A stretch of DNA of 64,000 nt from Halobacillus litoralis. Its GTDB lineage: Bacteria; Bacillota; Bacilli; Bacillales; Halobacillaceae. The position numbers and the translations under genes are program-made. The notes under the pieces were generated by a model. The model did no database searches and was not told the origin of the DNA. It saw nothing but the letters and a program-made list of their open reading frames with translations. The number at the start of each line of letters is the position of its first letter. Within the stretch, counting starts at the first letter, position 1. Shown piece by piece: positions 44,175 through 52,948 of the stretch. The DNA is taken from NCBI RefSeq assembly GCF_020524025.1, contig NZ_JAIVKN010000001.1, positions 62,001 to 126,000 on the forward strand, given 5' to 3'.

Positions 44175-44732
44175 TTGCCAGAAACAAACAATAAAGACTG
44201 GGCTAAATATGAAGATACAATTGAACAATTCATTCAGGTGATTGCTAAGAACATGAATTTGTATGGCGTTACTCCTTCCATCGGTCGATTGTACGGAGTA
44301 CTTTACTTCTCTCAAGACCCGATGACTCTTGATGATATGAGAGAGGCATTGGAGATGAGTAAGACAAGTATGTCTACGGGTGTACGTGCTTTATCTGACA
44401 TGAAAATGGTGGAACCTTCCTTTAAAAAAGGTGTCCGCAAAGATCTATATAAATCAGAAGAAGACTGGTATAAATCTTTCACTTCTTTATTCGGAAGCCG
44501 TTGGAGACACCACACGGAAACGAATATTGAGGAAGCGGACGAAGCCATTCAAGAGCTGCAGGGAATAAAAGATAGTACATCAGATGAACAGTTGAAGGAA
44601 AAAATCACGATGGATATTGACCGTTTGGAATACGCTCAAAATTATTATCGCTGGTTAATGAAATTTATACATGTTGTAGAGTCTGGTGAAATCTTTCAAT
44701 ATGTCCCAAAAATAGATCAAAATAAAAAGTAA
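44175..44732 (+). CDS. GbsR/MarR-family transcriptional regulator
   Basis: The 185-residue product matches GbsR: IGRLYGVLYFSQDPMTLDDMREALEMSKTSMSTGVRALSDMKMVEPSFKKGVRKDLYKSEEDWYKSF, a winged helix (residues 30-100) with a C-terminal dimer helix. GbsR proteins control choline and glycine-betaine genes. The start is TTG with GGAGGG upstream. It sits directly after yhaN, where B. subtilis has yhaM, and no osmolyte gene is beside it. It is paralogous to the gene at 48918. Confidence 0.88.
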   Translation: MPETNNKDWAKYEDTIEQFIQVIAKNMNLYGVTPSIGRLYGVLYFSQDPMTLDDMREALEMSKTSMSTGVRALSDMKMVEPSFKKGVRKDLYKSEEDWYKSFTSLFGSRWRHHTETNIEEADEAIQELQGIKDSTSDEQLKEKITMDIDRLEYAQNYYRWLMKFIHVVESGEIFQYVPKIDQNKK

Positions 44733-44803
44733 AAACTGTTCCCTGCTTTCCGGCATGTTTAACTTTGTACGTTAAACGTCTGGAAAGAGGGGCAGTTTTT
44801 TTG
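44731..44803 (+). terminator. Terminator of the GbsR-family gene
   Basis: A long imperfect hairpin (AAAACTG, CTTTCC, GTTTAAC pairing with GTTAAAC, GGAAAG, CAGTTTT) ending in a T run. Confidence 0.8.
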
Positions 44804-45088
44804 TTTCATAATGGTGGACGTCTATATAAATACAAGAAACAGCATATGTCCTTATTATGATACTTAAGAATGTCAAAGGAAAAAAAGGGATAGTTATGGG
44901 CATGAAGCGGAGATCTTTGCTGAGAAAAGTGGATTGTTTTTAAGCATTACTTGAAGGTGTTAGAAAAGAGGGAGTTTATTAATGTGATGCACATTAATAC
45001 ATGCGCAATTCTGATGTTTAGACAGCTTGTTCATATTTTGATGATCCCCCTCATAAACTAGTTTTAAAAGAGCGGGGAGGATTCGATC
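44804..45088. other. Intergenic region upstream of yhaL with 9-bp-arm palindrome
   Basis: No convincing gene. ATTAATGTG (44978-44986) and CACATTAAT (44990-44998) form a perfect palindrome around ATG, 90 bases before yhaL, suggestive of an operator. A 15-codon frame at 44897-44944 with AAAGGGA upstream is probably chance. Confidence 0.45.
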
Positions 45089-45283
45089 ATGTTATTTGGA
45101 CTTCCAATATGGGTGTTTTTATGTATTGTATTTATATTTGTCAGCGGCTATATGGCTTTTCGTGCGATGAAAGCTGAACATACGCTTGAGCAGGAGTATA
45201 TTGAGCGTGAGGGGCAAGTGTATTTAAAAAGAATGGAACAGGAAAAGGAACGGCGTGAAAAAACAACCATGATGTCAGAGTAA
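45089..45283 (+). CDS. yhaL: Sporulation-associated membrane protein YhaL
   Basis: The 64-residue product has one N-terminal membrane helix (IWVFLCIVFIFVSGYMAF) followed by a charged, coiled-coil-like tail (LEQEYIEREGQVYLKRMEQEKERREK). B. subtilis YhaL, needed for efficient sporulation, has the same layout and neighbour (prsA). ATG follows GGGGAGGAT. It is convergent with prsA. Confidence 0.85.
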   Translation: MLFGLPIWVFLCIVFIFVSGYMAFRAMKAEHTLEQEYIEREGQVYLKRMEQEKERREKTTMMSE

Positions 45284-45311
45284 AAGCCAGGTGATTTCTC
45301 ACCTGGCTTTT
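45282..45311. terminator. Bidirectional terminator
   Basis: AAAAGCCAGGTGA / TCACCTGGCTTTT with a 2-base centre between convergent yhaL and prsA. Confidence 0.92.
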
Positions 45312-45321
45312 GTATGCTGAA

Positions 45322-46227
45322 TTATTCTTCTTTTTTATCCTCTTCAGCGGGAGCTTCTTCTTCTGCTGATTGAGTTTCAAAGAGATCTTTATACTCATCA
45401 ATTTTCACATCAACCTCAGCATCTTTCAGCATTTGATCCATTTTTTTCTGTAATTCTGTTTGATCAACCTGCTGATTTACTAATGTCCGTTTAATTTCAT
45501 CCTTCTTATCTTCATAAGAACCAATATCTTCTTTGTCGCGTTTCTCAGTTACTTTAATGATGTGGTAACCAAATTCTGTTTGAACAGGCTCGCTTACTTT
45601 ACCTGGTTCAAGGTCATAGGCTACTTCTTCAAATTCCGCTACCATGTCTCCAGGACCGAACCAACCAAGATCGCCGCCTTTTTCAGCTGATCCATCTGTT
45701 GAGTATTCCTTGGCAAGTTCAGCGAAATCAGCACCATCTTCAAGCTTTTGTTTAACTTCTTCAGCCGTTTTTTCATCTTTTACAAGAATATGACTGGCTT
45801 TTACTTCTGTTTTCATACGCTCATAGTATTGTTTCATTTCTTCTTCGGAAATTTCTATACCTTCAGAAGCTGCTTTTTCTTGTAGAAGGCTTAAGCGAAT
45901 CGTCTCTTTAAATTCATCTTCGTCAGAGAAACCACTCTGTTGAAGCACCATTTCAAATTGGTCACCATATTGCTCTTTTAAAGTCTCTAGTTCTTTATTA
46001 ACTGCTTCGTCAGATACTTCATATTTGTTAGAAAGAACCTCTTTCATCACAAGGCTCTGAAGAACCTGTTCACCGTTTTGACTTTTCAATTCTTGATAAA
46101 ATTCTTCTTTGGTAATCTCTCCACCGCTTGTTTCTACAACAACTTCAGAATCATCCGCGTTTGATGAACAAGCAGATAAGGTGAATACGCTCGCTGCTAG
46201 AGCAGCAGTGATGGCTACTTTTTTCAT
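45322..46227 (-). CDS. prsA: Foldase lipoprotein PrsA (parvulin-type PPIase)
   Basis: The 301-residue product has a lipoprotein signal with lipobox LSAC (Cys20), an N-terminal SurA-like helical part, a parvulin domain at about residues 135-225 ([48 protein letters not shown]) and an acidic C-terminal tail. It helps exported proteins fold on the outer side of the membrane. The very acidic tail ([13 protein letters not shown]) suits a salt-adapted species. ATG follows TAGGAGTG. Confidence 0.95.
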   Translation of the reverse strand: MKKVAITAALAASVFTLSACSSNADDSEVVVETSGGEITKEEFYQELKSQNGEQVLQSLVMKEVLSNKYEVSDEAVNKELETLKEQYGDQFEMVLQQSGFSDEDEFKETIRLSLLQEKAASEGIEISEEEMKQYYERMKTEVKASHILVKDEKTAEEVKQKLEDGADFAELAKEYSTDGSAEKGGDLGWFGPGDMVAEFEEVAYDLEPGKVSEPVQTEFGYHIIKVTEKRDKEDIGSYEDKKDEIKRTLVNQQVDQTELQKKMDQMLKDAEVDVKIDEYKDLFETQSAEEEAPAEEDKKEE

Positions 46228-46668
46228 AATCTGACACTCCTAAAACTTATTGTGATTTTTTCGTGACGTAGAGTTTGTTGAACAGCCTATGAGTAAATAT
46301 AACACATTTTACCTCTTATATTCTATACCGTTCTTTTAAAATTAAAGATCTCCCATGAAGATACCGTTTTTATGGGGCCTTGATTTAGAAATATCTCATT
46401 AAGATGAAGGTCCTTCGAGATAAGGTGCGCTCTCCAAGGGCCTGTGCTCAGCCTTTTCCTCGGTGGTTTCACCGATCACTTTCCTCCCGCACAGCGGTCT
46501 TCCCGACCTACCTTCTGAAGCACTTGAAATCATACAATTCCTATGGCAGGGGGCAGGCCCTTAAAAGCCTCTTAGACAAGGGCTTGCAGATAAAAGAGGT
46601 AAAGGTTTGGGGAAAACCTGAAATATAAAAACAGGCCGTTATGAACTACGTTCACCGGCCTGTTGATC
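46228..46668. other. Intergenic region with a highly self-complementary block
   Basis: At 46404-46625 complementary arms nest: AAGGGCCTG (about 46436-46444) with CAGGCCCTT (about 46553-46561); CTGTGC with GCACAG; TCGGTG with CACCGA around GTTT; AGGTTT with AAACCT. A 74-codon frame on the plus strand (46404-46628) spans it but has no ribosome binding site and poor protein character at the N-terminus. This could be a structured RNA or an interspersed repeat. I cannot name it. Confidence 0.45.
46627..46664 (-). terminator. Terminator of the small membrane gene at 46669
   Basis: AACAGGCCG / CGGCCTGTT arms with an inner GAAC / GTTC; T run on the minus strand. Confidence 0.8.
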
Positions 46669-46851
46669 TTAAAGTGTATTAAGGACTTCCACATAGGATG
46701 ATATTAGTAAAATCGTAATAAGAACATTTATTGTTCGGAAGACGCGAGTTTGTTTTTCGGTCGACATTTTCGTTTTCAAGCATAAGGAATGTGTGAGTGA
46801 ATTAAACACAAATAAAATGACGAGCGCATACAAGCTGAATCCAATTGCCAT
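46669..46851 (-). CDS. Small membrane protein
   Basis: The 60-residue product has two hydrophobic segments (FSLYALVILFVFNSL and VLITILLISSYVEVL) around a basic loop KTKMSTEKQTRVFRT. The ribosome binding site AAAGGAGG lies well before ATG and a terminator follows, so it is likely a real gene. It is comparable in place to B. subtilis genes between prsA and scoC (yhzE/yhaJ area), but I cannot assign a name. Confidence 0.65.
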   Translation of the reverse strand: MAIGFSLYALVILFVFNSLTHSLCLKTKMSTEKQTRVFRTINVLITILLISSYVEVLNTL

Positions 46852-46933
46852 AGTGAAGAACCTCCTTTATTCCCTATGAAACTACTCTATCAAAGTTTAA
46901 CAAAATTGAACAGAAAAAACATACGACTTATAA

Positions 46934-46968
46934 GAAAAACAGCGGTCATCTATTTAGATGACCGCTGT
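46934..46968 (-). terminator. Terminator of the DUF3267-like gene
   Basis: 14-base perfect arms (ACAGCGGTCATCTA and complement) with T run on the minus strand. Confidence 0.93.
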
Positions 46969-46975
46969 ACAATAG

Positions 46976-47527
46976 CTACGCTTTCGGTTGATGAATTAGA
47001 ATATCATAGCCTTCTTTAGCATTTTCAATCAGGCATTTCTTCGGTGCTTTTGCAAAGTAGTTTAAATATAAGAAATCAGAAAATGAAAGGCCGATGTTCA
47101 CAGATGCAAAGAGAACAAGATAGGCAAAATAGTGAGGGAAGACATAACTCATGATTAATGTTGGAAATGTAATCAATACCGTCGGCGCTAATGCCATCAT
47201 GATTGATGTCTTCTTAGATAATCTTGTTTTACATTGATAAGTGAACGTAGGAACGAACCTTTTTCTGAACTTGAAATTCACACGAAGTCGTTTATAGCAC
47301 AACATCAAGGGAAGCATATGCATAAGACGGTGCATAGATGGCAGAAAGAATAAAATAACCAATAATGGTATGAATCCGTGATCATTCATGTGATGTGTCC
47401 CGTGAATCATAGAGATCGGCAGATACAAGATTAAAAAAGATAACAATCCTGTAAGAAAAGACATGATATAAACACGATTCAGACCGAATTCTTTATTGAT
47501 GTTCACTGATTTCCAGCAGTTCATCAT
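46976..47527 (-). CDS. DUF3267-like membrane protein with altered zincin motif
   Basis: The 183-residue product has four predicted membrane segments. DUF3267 proteins are putative membrane zincins with an HExxH-like motif in a membrane helix. Here the matching place reads SMHRLMHML (His-x3-His without the Glu). The C-terminal DFLYLNYFAKAPKKCLIENAKEGYDILI is the family's D..N...(K/P)....E..GY block. It may be inactive. Start is ATG-ATG behind GGGGGGAT. Divergent from yhaI. Confidence 0.65.
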   Translation of the reverse strand: MMNCWKSVNINKEFGLNRVYIMSFLTGLLSFLILYLPISMIHGTHHMNDHGFIPLLVILFFLPSMHRLMHMLPLMLCYKRLRVNFKFRKRFVPTFTYQCKTRLSKKTSIMMALAPTVLITFPTLIMSYVFPHYFAYLVLFASVNIGLSFSDFLYLNYFAKAPKKCLIENAKEGYDILIHQPKA

Positions 47528-47754
47528 AAGAATCCCCCCTTACTACAAAAAATACTGTGATTTTATAATAATTATCGATATGATAAGAGTATGATTGATG
47601 ATTCGTATGTGTAGCACAAGACGAATAATAGTATGTTTAGAGATAAAAAGCAATAGGTTTTCTGTAAAAAAAATACTTGTTTTTTGATCTTCATTTTGAA
47701 GGAGTTGAAAACCTTGCTGTGGCAAGGGTGAAATCGGGGTTTGGAGGGAATGTT

Positions 47755-48081
47755 GTGAAGAGAGAAAATCCTTGTGAAACCTTTTCATTTCAACTGAATT
47801 TGTTGCTGAATGTAAAGGATATGCAGAAGTACCCATTTACGAAAATGGTTATTGATTATAATTTGACTGAAAAGGAATATGAGGAGACCCTGGAGCTGTT
47901 GGATTTACTGTCCTGTAAATATTATGAAGATGTGAATGACGGACTAATGGATCATTCCTCTTTATTGATACACTATGCAGGGATGTTATGCTTTAAAATG
48001 CCTGTAAACGAATCCTTGAAGGCAATGTATGAGGAAGGACTATACGTCGATCTTGTGAAGATATTAATGAAATACATATAA
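47755..48081 (+). CDS. yhaI: DUF1878 protein, YhaI
   Basis: The 108-residue product resembles YhaI of B. subtilis (FQLNLLLNVKDMQKYPFTKMVIDYNLTEKEYEETLELLDLLS), a small helical DUF1878 protein of unknown role. The GTG at 47755, six bases from GGAGGG, is chosen; the frame is open 26 codons further upstream without a site. Its place before scoC equals B. subtilis, although here the two are convergent. Confidence 0.85.
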   Translation: MKRENPCETFSFQLNLLLNVKDMQKYPFTKMVIDYNLTEKEYEETLELLDLLSCKYYEDVNDGLMDHSSLLIHYAGMLCFKMPVNESLKAMYEEGLYVDLVKILMKYI

Positions 48082-48120
48082 AAACCCTTTCCCGAAATTA
48101 TTCGAGGAAAGGGTTTTTTT
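48081..48120 (+). terminator. Terminator of yhaI
   Basis: AAAACCCTTTCC / GGAAAGGGTTTT arms with T run. Confidence 0.92.
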
Positions 48121-48153
48121 AAGTCTAAGGATAGTTCTATTATTGTGGAGCCA

Positions 48154-48726
48154 CTAGGAAGACCTGGACTTTTTCTTATAATCTTCAATGTCTGTTGGCT
48201 GATTAACCATAGGCTCTTCTTCAATGTTTTCCAGGGAACGCTCTAGAATTTCCATATATTCTTCACCGTAAATCTCTTTAATAAGAGCAGATAAGTCCAA
48301 AAACTCGGGTAATTTCCCATACATTTCTGTCATCGGCATCACACCCCTGAGGACAGAATTATCTTCAGGCTGATATTCGTTTAGTGTCGCTTCTAACAAG
48401 TGAATTCCTTCAGGAGTCAATTCTACATAAGTGTTCCTTTTGTCATTCTCACGTTTAGAAAACTGAAGAAGACCCCGTTCCTCCATTTTCTTAGAGAAGT
48501 TGAAGGCAGTTGAGACGTGCATGACCCCATATTTTGAGATTTCCGAAATACTGGCACCTTTTAAATGATAAGCGATCCATAAAATATGGTGTTCATTGAT
48601 GTTCAACTGAAAAGGTTTGATCCAATCCTGCCAATCCTTCTCGATGGCTTTCCAAAGCGCCTTAGACAACTGAGCCATTTTGTGACTATAAAAAATAGCT
48701 TCCCGCTTTGTGATCTTATCCTTCAT
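48154..48726 (-). CDS. scoC: Transition-state regulator ScoC (Hpr), MarR family
   Basis: The 190-residue MarR-type protein has the ScoC N-terminus ([80 protein letters not shown]), a wing around residues 80-100 and an acidic tail. In B. subtilis ScoC represses protease, peptide-transport and sporulation genes. The region from residue 30 to 100 is very conserved. ATG has GAAGGTG upstream. Confidence 0.95.
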   Translation of the reverse strand: MKDKITKREAIFYSHKMAQLSKALWKAIEKDWQDWIKPFQLNINEHHILWIAYHLKGASISEISKYGVMHVSTAFNFSKKMEERGLLQFSKRENDKRNTYVELTPEGIHLLEATLNEYQPEDNSVLRGVMPMTEMYGKLPEFLDLSALIKEIYGEEYMEILERSLENIEEEPMVNQPTDIEDYKKKSRSS

Positions 48727-48888
48727 TCAATTTCACCTTCTTTAGGTATTTTCTTACTATTTATTATGACAAATCTGCCTTAAATAGGAAAGAACTAATG
48801 TGTTAGTCCATATGAGTATATTTCCTCTCTATTATAATATAAAACCTTCATGAAAATTCAAGATATAATGTGCTGATTAGAATAGAAG

Positions 48889-48917
48889 AATACCGAGCAT
48901 TCTAAATGCCCGGTATT
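48889..48917 (-). terminator. Terminator of the GbsR-family gene at 48918
   Basis: AATACCGAGCATT / AATGCCCGGTATT arms (one mismatch) with loop CTA. Confidence 0.85.
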
Positions 48918-49442
48918 TTATTCATCAGAAAAAGAGCGATTCGTTTTTAAAGTGTGAAAAGTTTCCTCAATCCATTCATGAAATTTAATCATATCCTGCA
49001 TTCTTCCGTATAAGTCATCGACTCTATTTAAGTATTCTTCGTTTAAACCGTCCTTGGAACTAGATGACAACTCATTCTCCATTTTCATCAATGAGCTTTT
49101 TTGCTCGCCTGCTGCTAATCTGCATTTATGAATATATGAGGACATCAAGTTTTTATATAAGTTCTCATTTGCCTGGTAGAGATCCTTTCGAACCCCTTTT
49201 TTCCAAACACGTTCAACGAGACCTTGCTCTAATAAACTACGAATCCCGGTGCTCATAGACGTTTTGCTCTTTCCAAGAGCGTTACTCATTTCGTCTAATG
49301 TCATCGGTGACTTGTGGAGATAGAGGGTAACAAACAGGTGCGAATCTGCAGTGGAAAGGCCAAATATATTCAAGGTTTTAGAAAATTCGTGAATGACTTT
49401 TGTTTGGATGTCTTCTATTGAATGGTGGTCTATTAATACCAT
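48918..49442 (-). CDS. GbsR-family repressor divergent from opuA
   Basis: The 174-residue product shares PMTLDEMSNALGKSKTSMSTGIRSLLEQGLVERVWKKGVRKDLYQANEN with the protein at 44175, so the two are paralogues. Divergent placement beside the betaine-uptake operon, with a palindrome in the shared region, points to control of opuA by an osmolyte-responsive repressor, as GbsR and OpcR do for choline and betaine genes in B. subtilis. ATG follows AAGGAGGATCTC. Which ligand it binds is unknown. Confidence 0.88.
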   Translation of the reverse strand: MVLIDHHSIEDIQTKVIHEFSKTLNIFGLSTADSHLFVTLYLHKSPMTLDEMSNALGKSKTSMSTGIRSLLEQGLVERVWKKGVRKDLYQANENLYKNLMSSYIHKCRLAAGEQKSSLMKMENELSSSSKDGLNEEYLNRVDDLYGRMQDMIKFHEWIEETFHTLKTNRSFSDE

Positions 49443-49565
49443 GAGATCCTCCTTCGAAAGTTTCTATAGTTAGATTACTACATTTTCCAAACGATTGAAA
49501 ATTTTAAAAAAGGGAGAAATTCAAAGCATATTAGAGTAAATGTAATCAATTAAACTGATTAATAT

Positions 49566-49585
49566 CGTACAGTTTATTCTGTACG
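49566..49585. promoter_or_regulatory. 20-bp palindrome between GbsR-type gene and opuA
   Basis: CGTACAGTTTATTCTGTACG: perfect 7-base arms with a 6-base spacer. It lies 123 bases before the gbsR-type start codon and 141 before opuAA. A T run follows on the plus strand, so a hairpin role is also possible, but an operator for the GbsR-type protein is the simplest reading. Confidence 0.6.
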
Positions 49586-49618
49586 TATTTTTTGTTCTTA
49601 TTTACAAGAATTTATCGT

Positions 49619-49648
49619 TTGAACTTTATGTTTCAAATAGGTTACATT
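49619..49648 (+). promoter_or_regulatory. Candidate opuA promoter
   Basis: TTGAAC (49619-49624), 18-base spacer, TACATT (49643-49648), about 78 bases before the opuAA start. Confidence 0.4.
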
Positions 49649-49725
49649 ATGTAAGGTGATTGTTGCGTACGAAATTAAGAAGCTATCAACATTCCATAAA
49701 AATAGTAAAAGACGAGGTGAGTTAC

Positions 49726-50928
49726 GTGCCGATCATACAGGTGGAGAACTTGTCTAAAATATTTGGAAAGAATGCAAAGAAAGCTACCAAATACTTAGAT
49801 GATGGATTATTGAAAGAAGATATTTTGAAAAAGACAGGTAATACTGTCGGGGTTAACCGCGCATCCTTTGACGTAGAAGAAGGAGAAATCTTTGTCATCA
49901 TGGGGTTGTCAGGAAGTGGGAAATCAACTTTGGTTCGTTTGATTAACCGCTTGATCGAACCTACAGAAGGAAGTGTCTATATCGATGGGCAGGACCTGGC
50001 GAAAATGGACAAAAAAGATCTTCGCGACGTCAGACGTGAAAAATTGAGCATGGTATTCCAACGTTTTGGTCTTTTTCCACACCGTACAGTTTTGGAAAAT
50101 GCAGAATTCGGACTTGAAGTACAAGGGATCGATAAAAGTGAAAGACAGAAGAAAGCACAAAACTCATTAGAACTTGTTGGTCTGGGTGGATATATCCATC
50201 AGTATCCTGGTCAGCTATCCGGAGGGATGCAGCAGCGTGTTGGCTTAGCACGTGCGCTTGCTAATGACCCGGAAGTTCTCCTTATGGATGAAGCCTTTTC
50301 GGCTCTTGATCCATTGATTCGGAAAGAAATGCAGGATGAACTTCTTGAACTGCAGGAAACAATGAAGAAAACCATTTTATTCATCACCCACGATTTAGAT
50401 GAGGCGCTGCGTATAGGCGATCGAATCGCATTGATGAAAGATGGACGAATTGTACAGGTGGGTACACCTGAGGAGATTTTAGTGAACCCTGCTAACGAAT
50501 ATGTAGAGAAATTCGTTGAGGACGTAGATCGATCTAAAGTCTTGACAGCTGAACACATTATGAAACGTCCAGAAACCGTTGATATTGATAAGCACGGTCC
50601 AAGAAGCGCATTAGAACGTATGCGTAAAGAGGGACTTTCCACCATTTATGTGACAGATGTAAAAAGAAATCTCCAAGGTTATGTAACGGCAGATGATGTT
50701 TCTGAAGCTGCTAAACAAGACAAGAAAGACTTGCACGGGATTCTTAGGACGGATGTTCCTAAAGTCAACCCTGAGACACCAATGCAGGAGATTTTTGAAA
50801 TCATTCACGATGCACCAGTCCCTGTTGCGGTCATAAATGACGGGAAATTAGCGGGCATTATTGTTAGAGGAGCCGTCATTGCGGCATTAGCTGGAAGTGA
50901 GGTGAATTTAAATGGGTTTGATTCCTAA
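49726..50928 (+). CDS. opuAA: Glycine betaine ABC importer ATPase OpuAA
   Basis: The 400-residue product has an ABC domain (Walker [10 protein letters not shown], signature LSGGMQQR, Walker [13 protein letters not shown], switch His in ITHDLDEA) and tandem CBS domains from about residue 280 ([40 protein letters not shown]), which sense ionic strength in OpuA-type importers. GTG 49726 has GAGGTGAG upstream; the frame is open further 5' without a site. First gene of opuAA-AB-AC. Confidence 0.95.
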   Translation: MPIIQVENLSKIFGKNAKKATKYLDDGLLKEDILKKTGNTVGVNRASFDVEEGEIFVIMGLSGSGKSTLVRLINRLIEPTEGSVYIDGQDLAKMDKKDLRDVRREKLSMVFQRFGLFPHRTVLENAEFGLEVQGIDKSERQKKAQNSLELVGLGGYIHQYPGQLSGGMQQRVGLARALANDPEVLLMDEAFSALDPLIRKEMQDELLELQETMKKTILFITHDLDEALRIGDRIALMKDGRIVQVGTPEEILVNPANEYVEKFVEDVDRSKVLTAEHIMKRPETVDIDKHGPRSALERMRKEGLSTIYVTDVKRNLQGYVTADDVSEAAKQDKKDLHGILRTDVPKVNPETPMQEIFEIIHDAPVPVAVINDGKLAGIIVRGAVIAALAGSEVNLNGFDS

Positions 50929-51760
50929 AGTACCTGTAGCCCAATGGATTTCTGACGCTACAGACTTGATTACGGATACATTTGGATTCTTATTTGATTT
51001 TATTAAAAATGACTTTGGTGACTTTATTGAAATGGTTGCTGAAGGATGGCTGATGGGAATACCTACCTGGGTGTTCATTATTTTAATCGGTGTGCTTGCC
51101 TTTTTCGTTTCAGGAAAAAGACTTGGTTTGACAGCATTCTCTGTTATCGGGCTATGGTTTATAGCAAACCAGGAACTGTGGGAAGAGCTGATGAACACGT
51201 TCACTTTGGTTATTTTCGCTAGTCTGATTTCAGTCATTATTGGAGTTCCTTTTGGTATATGGATGGCGAAAAGTAAAACAGTTGAAAAAATCATTACCCC
51301 GATTCTGGACTTTATGCAAACGATGCCGGCATTTGTATACTTAATTCCGGCTGTCGCCTTTTTCGGTATCGGAATGGTACCAGGTGTATTCGCTTCTGTT
51401 ATTTTTGCAGCACCTCCAACAGTCCGGTTTACAAACCTTGGTATTCGTCAAGTATCACACGAATTAATTGAAGCATCAGATTCCTTCGGTACAACGGGTA
51501 CACAAAAATTGTTTAAGGTGCAGCTGCCTATGGCGAAGAAAACCATTATGGCCGGGATTAACCAAACGGTAATGCTTGCTCTTTCCATGGTCGTCATTGC
51601 TTCCATGATCGGTGCAAAAGGTTTAGGGCAGGAGGTTATTACTGCCTTGCAGCGTGCTGAGGTAGGTGCCGGTTTTGTTGCAGGACTTGGTATCGTTATC
51701 TTAGCTATCATCATTGACCGCTTCACACAAAATCTGAATACGCAGCGCGGTGAGCAATAA
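50912..51760 (+). CDS. opuAB: Glycine betaine ABC importer permease OpuAB
   Basis: The 282-residue permease has six to eight membrane segments and the coupling motif [41 protein letters not shown] (EAA loop). AWM-type [24 protein letters not shown] is also typical. It overlaps opuAA by 17 bases. It lacks a fused binding domain; that function is in OpuAC. Confidence 0.95.
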   Translation: MGLIPKVPVAQWISDATDLITDTFGFLFDFIKNDFGDFIEMVAEGWLMGIPTWVFIILIGVLAFFVSGKRLGLTAFSVIGLWFIANQELWEELMNTFTLVIFASLISVIIGVPFGIWMAKSKTVEKIITPILDFMQTMPAFVYLIPAVAFFGIGMVPGVFASVIFAAPPTVRFTNLGIRQVSHELIEASDSFGTTGTQKLFKVQLPMAKKTIMAGINQTVMLALSMVVIASMIGAKGLGQEVITALQRAEVGAGFVAGLGIVILAIIIDRFTQNLNTQRGEQ

Positions 51761-51772
51761 ATAGTAGATTTT

Positions 51773-51803
51773 CAAAAAAAAGATCTATATATGGTCTTTT
51801 ATT
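51773..51803 (+). terminator. Intercistronic hairpin between opuAB and opuAC
   Basis: AAAAGATC / GGTCTTTT (one G-U pair) with a 7-base AT loop. It may lower or protect downstream mRNA rather than end transcription; there is no long T run. Confidence 0.4.
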
Positions 51804-51833
51804 ATAAAAAATAAAAATAGGGGAGAGATTTAC

Positions 51834-52757
51834 ATGTTTAATTGGAATTGGAAACGTATAGGTATGACCGCAGGACTTTCATTAACTCTTATAGCTGCAG
51901 GTTGTGGGTCTTCAGACGAAGGAAATGAAGCATCTGGAGATTCTCAGGATGAAGTCAGTTACGGAGAACAAATGGACTATGAAATTACAGGAGTAGAAGC
52001 TGGTGCTGGTGTAGTAAAAACAGCACAAAAAGCGACAGAAGAATATGAGAACCTTGACGGCTGGGAAGTGGCTCCATCATCTTCCGGTGCAATGGCAACA
52101 GCTCTTGGAGAGGCTATCGAAGATGAAGAACCTATTATCGTTACGGGATGGACTCCACACTGGAAGTTTTCTAAATATGATCTGAAGTACTTGGAAGACC
52201 CTAAAGATTTGTTTGGCGGCGAAGAGCAAATTAAGACAATGGCCCGTCAAGGTCTGGAAGAAGATAAACCAAATGCTTATAAAATTCTTGATCAGTTTAA
52301 CTGGACAACAGAAGATATGGAGACAGTTATGCTGGAAATCACTGATGGAGTAAGTGAAGAAGAGGCAGCGAATAACTGGATTGAAAACAACCAGGATAAA
52401 GTTGATGAGTGGACAAAAGGAACAGAAGAAGTGGACGGTACAGAACTTGATCTTGTGTTTGTAAACTGGGACTCTGAGATTGCTTCTACAAACGTTGTTG
52501 CTGAAGTGATGAAGCAGCAAGGATTTGATGTAACCATTACACCAATTGATAATGGTACGATGTGGGAAGCTGTTGCCTCTGGAGAAGCAGATGGCATGGT
52601 TGCAGCATGGCTGCCCCGCACTCACGGTGACCTATACGAACAACATAAAGAAGATCTTGTAGATCTTGGTGCAAACCTTGAAGGTGCGAAGGTTGGACTA
52701 GTTGTACCGAAATATATGGATGTTGATTCAATTGAAGATTTAGAACCAGCAGAATAA
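51834..52757 (+). CDS. opuAC: Glycine betaine-binding lipoprotein OpuAC
   Basis: The 307-residue product has a lipoprotein signal (lipobox LIAAGC, Cys24), an acidic linker, and a substrate-binding fold with betaine-cage tryptophans likely in IIVTGWTPHWKFSKYDL and VNWDSE/DNGTMWEAVASGEADGMVAAWLPRTHGDLY. It is longer than the compact form from Bacillus, similar to OpuAC/ProX-like proteins. Overall acidity fits a halophile. ATG follows GGGGAGAG. A strong terminator ends the operon. Confidence 0.93.
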   Translation: MFNWNWKRIGMTAGLSLTLIAAGCGSSDEGNEASGDSQDEVSYGEQMDYEITGVEAGAGVVKTAQKATEEYENLDGWEVAPSSSGAMATALGEAIEDEEPIIVTGWTPHWKFSKYDLKYLEDPKDLFGGEEQIKTMARQGLEEDKPNAYKILDQFNWTTEDMETVMLEITDGVSEEEAANNWIENNQDKVDEWTKGTEEVDGTELDLVFVNWDSEIASTNVVAEVMKQQGFDVTITPIDNGTMWEAVASGEADGMVAAWLPRTHGDLYEQHKEDLVDLGANLEGAKVGLVVPKYMDVDSIEDLEPAE

Positions 52758-52761
52758 TTCA

Positions 52762-52801
52762 AAGGGCACGGGCAGATATAATATCTGCCTGTGCTTTTTT
52801 G
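52762..52801 (+). terminator. Terminator of the opuA operon
   Basis: GGCACGGGCAGATA / TATCTGCCTGTGC arms (one wobble) with six T. Confidence 0.9.
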
Positions 52802-52912
52802 TTGGAGTATTTTTTGTGATGAGAGTGATCTTGTGTGTTTGGAGAGGTCAACGCAGTCCATATATTATCAAACAGGTCCTAATATATACTTGTTTAGGAG
52901 AGGGCAGGCCAT

Positions 52913-52936
52913 AAAAAAACCGCTCAATTAGGAGCG
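52913..52936 (-). terminator. Terminator of yhaH
   Basis: CCGCTC / GAGCGG arms, with a T run on the minus strand. Confidence 0.8.
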
Positions 52937-52948
52937 GAATTTAAAGGG

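Noticed and set aside
44897-44944. 15-codon basic peptide frame downstream of the GbsR-family gene
   Set aside because: Too short to judge, no conserved feature and an isolated position.
46404-46628. 74-codon frame as a protein-coding gene
   Set aside because: No ribosome binding site, Arg/Pro/Ser-rich N-terminal half typical of non-coding GC-rich DNA, and the span is explained better by nested inverted repeats.
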